Positions 39,911-43,922 of a DNA stretch of 43,922 nt are shown one piece after another. The stretch's first letter is position 1; every line of letters begins with the position of its first letter. A program made the translations under genes and the position numbers. The stretch comes from JBHGBM01 sp041946965 (lineage in GTDB: Bacteria; Acidobacteriota; Terriglobia; Bryobacterales; Bryobacteraceae). A model generated the notes under the pieces. It saw nothing but the letters and a program-made list of their open reading frames with translations, was not told the origin of the DNA and did not search any database. The stretch lies in assembly GCA_041946965.1 (NCBI GenBank), contig JBHGBM010000044.1, forward strand, positions 1-43,922. Direction: 5' to 3'.

Positions 39911-42900
39911 TCGTGGTTGTTGCTTTCTCTGATGGCCGCGCCGGTGGCCGCGCAGAAGGTAACTCCCAAGGTAACAGAAGACGCGGCCCGCACCGGAAGC
40001 GCGCACGTCTTCGTGGTCTTGCGCGGCCAGCCGCACGCACGCCTGCTGGCCGGGCGCCAGGCCGGAGCGGCCCGGCGGGATATTGAGGCCGCGCTCGGAC
40101 CGGCGCAACGGGCGATGGCCGCGCGCTTGGCCTCTTACGGCGCGCGCCGGATCCACCCGTACACGGTAATGAACCTGATGGCCGCCGAGATCCCGGCCGC
40201 CGCCCTGCCGGCGCTCGAGGCCGATCCGGATGTCGCCGCCGTGTGGCCGGTCGAGGAGCACCTGGCGGACCTGGATGTGAATGTTCCCGCGACCGGCGCG
40301 GGCGCGTTCTGGGCGCGCGGCCAGACCGGCGCGGGCGAGAGCCTGGTGCTGCTGGACTCCGGCATGCGCTCCAGCCACCCGGCGTTCGCGGGCAAGGACG
40401 TGGTCAGCCGCGTGTTCGGCCGGTTCGGAAGCCAGAGTTCCTGTTTCGGCGACGACACCGCCACCGGCGAGGATATGGACGGCCACGGCACGCACGTCGC
40501 CGGCATCCTGGTTTCCGGCGATTCCCTCTACCAGGGTATGGCGCGGGGCGTCTCCAGGTTCTTCAACCTCAAGACCGGTTTCCGGCAGAGGTATGTGCAG
40601 GGACTGTGCTCGGGCCGCGCCTCGGTCAACGCCGCGGACCTGCTCGAAGCCGTGGAGTGGGCGGTCTTCAATACGCCGGCAAAGGTCTTCAACTACAGTT
40701 ATGGGGCGGCGCTGCGCACCGATGACAGCCCCACCGCCCGCGCGCTCGATTACGTCGCTGATACATATGGGCTCACGCTGGTGATTTCCGCGGGAAACGA
40801 AGGCCCGGAGCCGAACACGGTGGGCAACCCGGGGAACGCCTACAACGGCATTACGGTCGCCAACGTGGATACGGCCCGCACGGTGGACCGGGCGGACGAC
40901 CGGATCTCGAACAGCAGCAGCCGCGGGCCGCTCGCCGGAGGGCGCTACAAGCCGGACCTGGCCGCGCCGGGCACCCGCATCTTTTCCGCTGCCTTCGACT
41001 CCGATGGCTTCGTCACCAAGAGCGGCACCAGCATGGCCACCCCGATGGTGGCGGGGGCCGCGGTGCTGCTGCGGCAGGCGGGCATCACCAATCCCCTGGC
41101 GATCAAGGCCGTGCTCCTCAATAGCGCCGACGGAAACGGCTGGACTCCCGACTACGGCTGGGGATACCTGAACCTGGCCGAGGCCGCCGCGCACGCCGCG
41201 CACGTGCGCACTTCCATCTCCTCCGGGAGCGCGGTGTACTACCGGGGACGGATGAACGCGAATTCCAAGGCGACGCTGGTGTGGAACCGCCATCTGCCGG
41301 ACCTATCGGGCGGCGCGGCGCAGTTGAACGACCTCGGCCTGTATCTTTACAGCGCGCTCAACGGGACGCTGCTGGACCGCTCCGACGAGTTGAATCAGAA
41401 CGTGGAGCAGGTGCGCGCCGCGGCCCCGGTGGAGAGCGTGCTCAAGGTCAGGGCGGCGCAATTCGCGGGCGCGGAGCCGTTCGCGCTGGCGTTCGGGGAC
41501 ACGGTGTTTACGTCCGCGTTGCCTCCCTCGCTGCGCACCGGGTGTACCGCGCCCGCCGCCATTGCGCCCAACTCCACTTTCAACGTGACCTGTGAGGCGG
41601 CCAACACCGGCGGCCTCGACGCCTTTGCCGCCACCGGCGCGCTGGCGCTGCCGGAGGGCTTCAGCGGCACGGCCGCGCAGGGGTTCGGGGTGGTTCCGGC
41701 CGGGGGGCGCGTGACGCGCGTCTACCAACTGCGCGCGGCCTCGGCTCCGGGCGTCTACCGCGCCCGGATTACACTGGCGAGCGCCTCTTTCGGTGAAGTG
41801 TTCTCGGCGTCCGGGGATGTGAGCTATACGGTTGTCGCCGGGGGCGGTGCGGCGCTCAACGTGGGCGGCAGCACGCTCGCGTTGCGGGCCCGCGCCGGGG
41901 ACGGCCGGGCCACGGCGGCCATCCCGCTTTCCGGGACGGGCGGCGCGTTCGCCTTTACCGCCACCACCGCCGGCGGAGGGTGGCTGAGCGTGGTGCCCGC
42001 CGCCGGGCGCGTGCCCGCCACCCTGACGGTTTCCGCCGACCCCTCCTCGCTCGCCGCGGGCAGCTACACCGGGTCGGTCACGGTGGCGGCGCCGGGGGTT
42101 TCCAACAGCCCGCAGTCGGTGGCGGTGAGCTTTACCGTGGAGCAGAGCGCGCCCTCGGCGGTGGCGCTCCGGGACAAACTGATGACCCGCTCCGTACCGC
42201 AAGGGGGCGCGTGCGCGGCGCCGGCGGCGGTTGGCTCCTTCACCACCGCGGAGAAGCAGGCGTTTGTTTGGTTCTCGGTTGTGGATGCGACCCGCGGCGA
42301 CCGCCCCTCGGTGGAGTGGTACGGGCCGGACGGGGTCCTCTATCAGTCCGGGTCGTGGGACCCGCTGACCGCCACCAGCGCCTGCCTTTCGAGCGCGCTC
42401 GAGATCGCCGGCAAGCCGGCGGCTTCCAAGCCGGGCGTCTGGACCGTGCGGGTGCTTTGGAACGGTGTCCCGCTTTTCGCGCTGCCGTTCAGCGTGGTGC
42501 AACCGGTGGTGGTGGAGCGGCGGCTGTTCACCGGCGCCATCCCCGAAGGGGCGGCCTGTAACCTGCCGGAAGCCGCCGCGTTATTCCGCGTGACGGAAGC
42601 GAGAATCCACTTCTGGTTTCTGGTCTCCGCCGCCGCCCCCGGCGACCGCGCGGAGGTGACCTGGCTCAAGCCCGACGGCACGGTGTACAGGACCGATGCG
42701 CTGCGCCCGTTGACGAATACGCGCGGCTGTCTCTGGAGCACGCTCGAGGTGGCCGGCACGGAGGCGGCCGGTTTCCCGGGCATCTGGACCGTCAAGGTGG
42801 ATTGGAACGGCGCCCCGGTTCTGAGCGAAACGGTCACGCTGGCGCCGCCGGTGGTCATCGAGAAGCGCATGGCGGCCCGTACGCTGAGCGGCGGCTGCGC

Positions 42901-43672
42901 CGAACCGGACCCCGTGCATGATTTCCTGCCCTGGGACGCGCGCGCCTACATTTGGTATTCGGTCCAGGGGCAGGCAGGCGATGTGCCCAGCGCGGAATGG
43001 TACGCGCCGGACGGCAGCCTGTATTTCAGCACCGCGTGGGATGCGCTCGCTTCCAGCGGCAACTGGTGCCTCTGGTCCTGGATCAACGTGGCCGAGCACG
43101 CGGCGGCGTCGCAATTCGGCGATTGGACGGTGAAGTTCTACTGGAACGGCGTGGAAGCGAACTCGCTCTCCTTCCGCATTGTGCCCGTGGCGGTGGACCG
43201 CCGGATGACGGCGCGCGTGCAGCCCGATAGCGCGGCCTGCAACGCGCCCGAGCCGTGGGACCGTTTTCTGACCTCGGATGCGCGGGTCTGGGCCTGGTTC
43301 AGCGTGCAGCAAGCGAGGGTGGGCGACCGGCCGCGCCTGCAATGGATCGATCCGGACGGCGGCCTTTACGGCGAGTTCGCTTTTCAGCCGGTGAACGCGG
43401 ACGGCGACTGGTGTTTCTGGAACTGGATGGCGGTGGCCGGGGCCGAAGCGGCCGAAAATCCAGGGGCGTGGAACGTCACCGTGTGGTGGAACGACCTGCC
43501 GCTGTTCACCATGCCGTTCGAGATCCGGCGGGAAGGCGCCGGAGGCGATCCAGGCGATGAAGGCGGACCGGGCGGCGCGCAGACCTATGTGGGTCCCTCG
43601 CGCCCGCCCGTGTCCGGAGAGCCGGCGCCGGGCGGACAGATGGGCGGCGCGGGTTCGAGCCAGGGCAGATAG
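39902..43672 (+). CDS. Subtilisin-like (S8) exported protease with BACON-like domain and four novel repeats
   Basis: About 1,256 residues from GTG 39902 (GTG 39905 is equally possible). Signal peptide follows (VHSWLLLSLMAAPVAAQ). An inhibitor-I9-like propeptide (~35-120) ends near 'AVWPVEEHLADLDVNV'. The S8 domain holds the full triad: Asp ~152 in 'LVLLDSGMRSSHP', His ~195 in 'DGHGTHVAGI', Ser ~377 in 'SGTSMATPMVAGAAVLL', with oxyanion Asn in 'ISAGNEG'. A beta-rich stretch follows, then a BACON/Ig-like domain (~650-745; 'GGGWLSVVPAAGRVPATLTV', 'SLAAGSYTGSVTVAAPGVS'), then four tandem repeats (from residue 754). The final ~40 residues are Gly/Pro-rich and have no anchor motif. Secreted; probably a nutrient or surface-processing protease. 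Confidence 0.92.
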   Translation: MVHSWLLLSLMAAPVAAQKVTPKVTEDAARTGSAHVFVVLRGQPHARLLAGRQAGAARRDIEAALGPAQRAMAARLASYGARRIHPYTVMNLMAAEIPAAALPALEADPDVAAVWPVEEHLADLDVNVPATGAGAFWARGQTGAGESLVLLDSGMRSSHPAFAGKDVVSRVFGRFGSQSSCFGDDTATGEDMDGHGTHVAGILVSGDSLYQGMARGVSRFFNLKTGFRQRYVQGLCSGRASVNAADLLEAVEWAVFNTPAKVFNYSYGAALRTDDSPTARALDYVADTYGLTLVISAGNEGPEPNTVGNPGNAYNGITVANVDTARTVDRADDRISNSSSRGPLAGGRYKPDLAAPGTRIFSAAFDSDGFVTKSGTSMATPMVAGAAVLLRQAGITNPLAIKAVLLNSADGNGWTPDYGWGYLNLAEAAAHAAHVRTSISSGSAVYYRGRMNANSKATLVWNRHLPDLSGGAAQLNDLGLYLYSALNGTLLDRSDELNQNVEQVRAAAPVESVLKVRAAQFAGAEPFALAFGDTVFTSALPPSLRTGCTAPAAIAPNSTFNVTCEAANTGGLDAFAATGALALPEGFSGTAAQGFGVVPAGGRVTRVYQLRAASAPGVYRARITLASASFGEVFSASGDVSYTVVAGGGAALNVGGSTLALRARAGDGRATAAIPLSGTGGAFAFTATTAGGGWLSVVPAAGRVPATLTVSADPSSLAAGSYTGSVTVAAPGVSNSPQSVAVSFTVEQSAPSAVALRDKLMTRSVPQGGACAAPAAVGSFTTAEKQAFVWFSVVDATRGDRPSVEWYGPDGVLYQSGSWDPLTATSACLSSALEIAGKPAASKPGVWTVRVLWNGVPLFALPFSVVQPVVVERRLFTGAIPEGAACNLPEAAALFRVTEARIHFWFLVSAAAPGDRAEVTWLKPDGTVYRTDALRPLTNTRGCLWSTLEVAGTEAAGFPGIWTVKVDWNGAPVLSETVTLAPPVVIEKRMAARTLSGGCAEPDPVHDFLPWDARAYIWYSVQGQAGDVPSAEWYAPDGSLYFSTAWDALASSGNWCLWSWINVAEHAAASQFGDWTVKFYWNGVEANSLSFRIVPVAVDRRMTARVQPDSAACNAPEPWDRFLTSDARVWAWFSVQQARVGDRPRLQWIDPDGGLYGEFAFQPVNADGDWCFWNWMAVAGAEAAENPGAWNVTVWWNDLPLFTMPFEIRREGAGGDPGDEGGPGGAQTYVGPSRPPVSGEPAPGGQMGGAGSSQGR
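42161..43525 (+). repeat. Four tandem ~113-residue repeats at the protease carboxyl end
   Basis: Units start at 42161, 42506, 42851 and 43187. The first three are 115, 115 and 112 codons long; the last runs to about 43525. Each opens with a V-[AV]-x-[ED/L]-R-[KLR]-M/L core and an early Cys (GACAAP, AACNLP, GCAEP, AACNAP). Each then has a pattern A-x-[VIF]-x-[FW]-[FYW]-S/L-V, then P-x-[VA]-x-W-[YLI]-x-PDG, then a second Cys before S/W-x-[LM]-x-[IV]-A-[GE], and ends with 'GxWTVKxxWNGxxL'. Each unit thus has two Cys that could form a disulfide. I do not recognise a named family. Confidence 0.85.
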
Positions 43673-43731
43673 TTGTAGTCAGGGCAGGTGAAACGGCCCG
43701 TCCCACCCGGGAACCACCGACACCCTGATTC

Positions 43732-43922
43732 TTATCGGATCTGCTCGTCGTTCTCGACCTTGCCGTCGCGGACGTGGATGATGCGGTGGGCGTGCATGGC
43801 GATGTCGTGCTCGTGGGTGACCAGCACGATGGTGTTGCCTTGCTGGTGCAGCCGCTCGAACAGCGCCATGATTTCGTTGCCGGTGGCGGTGTCCAGGTTG
43901 CCGGTGGGCTCGTCGGCCAGCA
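43732..43922 (-). CDS. ABC transporter ATP-binding protein, MacB/LolD type (carboxyl end only)
   Basis: Only the last 63 codons are inside the window; the rest lies beyond the right edge. The visible part starts at the Walker B and D-loop, 'LLADEPTGNLDTATGNEIMA', and contains the H-loop 'IVLVTHEHDIAMHAHRIIHV'. It then ends 'RDGKVENDEQIR'. The TGNLD and 'THEHDIA' forms are characteristic of MacB/LolD/FtsE ATPases, which power outer-membrane lipoprotein release or macrolide-type export. The stop is TAA at 43734-43732. Confidence 0.92.
   Translation of the reverse strand, partial: LADEPTGNLDTATGNEIMALFERLHQQGNTIVLVTHEHDIAMHAHRIIHVRDGKVENDEQIR

Noticed and set aside
1..43922. CRISPR array, prophage, insertion sequence or tRNA
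   Set aside because: No short regular direct repeats with spacers, transposase or integrase motifs, or tRNA cloverleaf were noticed on either strand by reading.

Overview
This is a GC-rich, gene-dense stretch of a Gram-negative bacterial chromosome. An Acidobacteriota of the Solibacter/Bryobacter type is the best guess. Reasons: lipid A genes (lpxD, lpxA), the hopanoid genes hpnJ and hpnI, a PEP-CTERM protein, many TPR and exported hypothetical proteins, an Uma2-family protein, a DUF5107-TPR protein, and frequent GTG/TTG starts with 1-4 nt gene overlaps. No tRNA, insertion sequence, phage gene or CRISPR array was seen. The only RNA gene found is rnpB. No intergenic gap exceeds 300 bases.

Layout. 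1-1.6 kb: amino-terminal part of a multi-PAS histidine kinase (cut by the window edge), divergent from a tiny HisKA-like protein. 1.9-4.4 kb: a MobB-like P-loop protein and lpxD, head to head with lpxA. 4.4-5.9 kb: a small exported protein, a decayed nucleosidase and an alpha/beta hydrolase. 5.9-12.2 kb: DUF3108 protein, SGNH hydrolase, Uma2 protein, queG, a TPR protein, a small TIG-like protein and an AlaX-type editing protein. 12.2-16.4 kb (minus strand): an IclR regulator with a palindrome at its own promoter, a TMTC-like membrane/TPR protein, a PEP-CTERM protein and a single-domain response regulator. 16.4-21 kb: lipoprotein, geranylgeranyl-reductase-like flavoprotein, hemL, a hypothetical gene and a sulfatase.

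21-25.1 kb is the most interesting part. A LolA-like exported protein is followed by a block joined by 4-nt overlaps: hpnJ, two half-size EamA/SMR-type membrane proteins, hpnI. HpnI and HpnJ belong to bacteriohopanepolyol head-group synthesis (glycosylation and cyclitol ether formation). The paired small transporters resemble an ArnE/ArnF-type lipid flippase in size and arrangement, so a hopanoid flippase is a reasonable hypothesis. 25.2-28 kb: adenylate kinase, a [2Fe-2S] thioredoxin-like protein, a YmdB-like phosphodiesterase and a membrane GGDEF protein. 28-34.4 kb: an AgaS-like SIS isomerase, a PfkB sugar kinase, a Tat-exported amidohydrolase and a 991-residue DUF5107-TPR protein, which look like a sugar-use unit ending at a strong hairpin.

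34.4-37.2 kb (minus): a mosaic OmpA-domain outer-membrane protein with a PKD-like domain and four Ig-like repeats. 37.3-37.7 kb: RNase P RNA, with an M28 peptidase starting 20 nt after it. 39.3-43.7 kb: an exported hypothetical protein head to head with a subtilisin-like protease ending in four tandem repeats of about 113 residues that I do not recognise. The right edge holds the last 63 codons of an ABC transporter ATPase of the MacB/LolD type.
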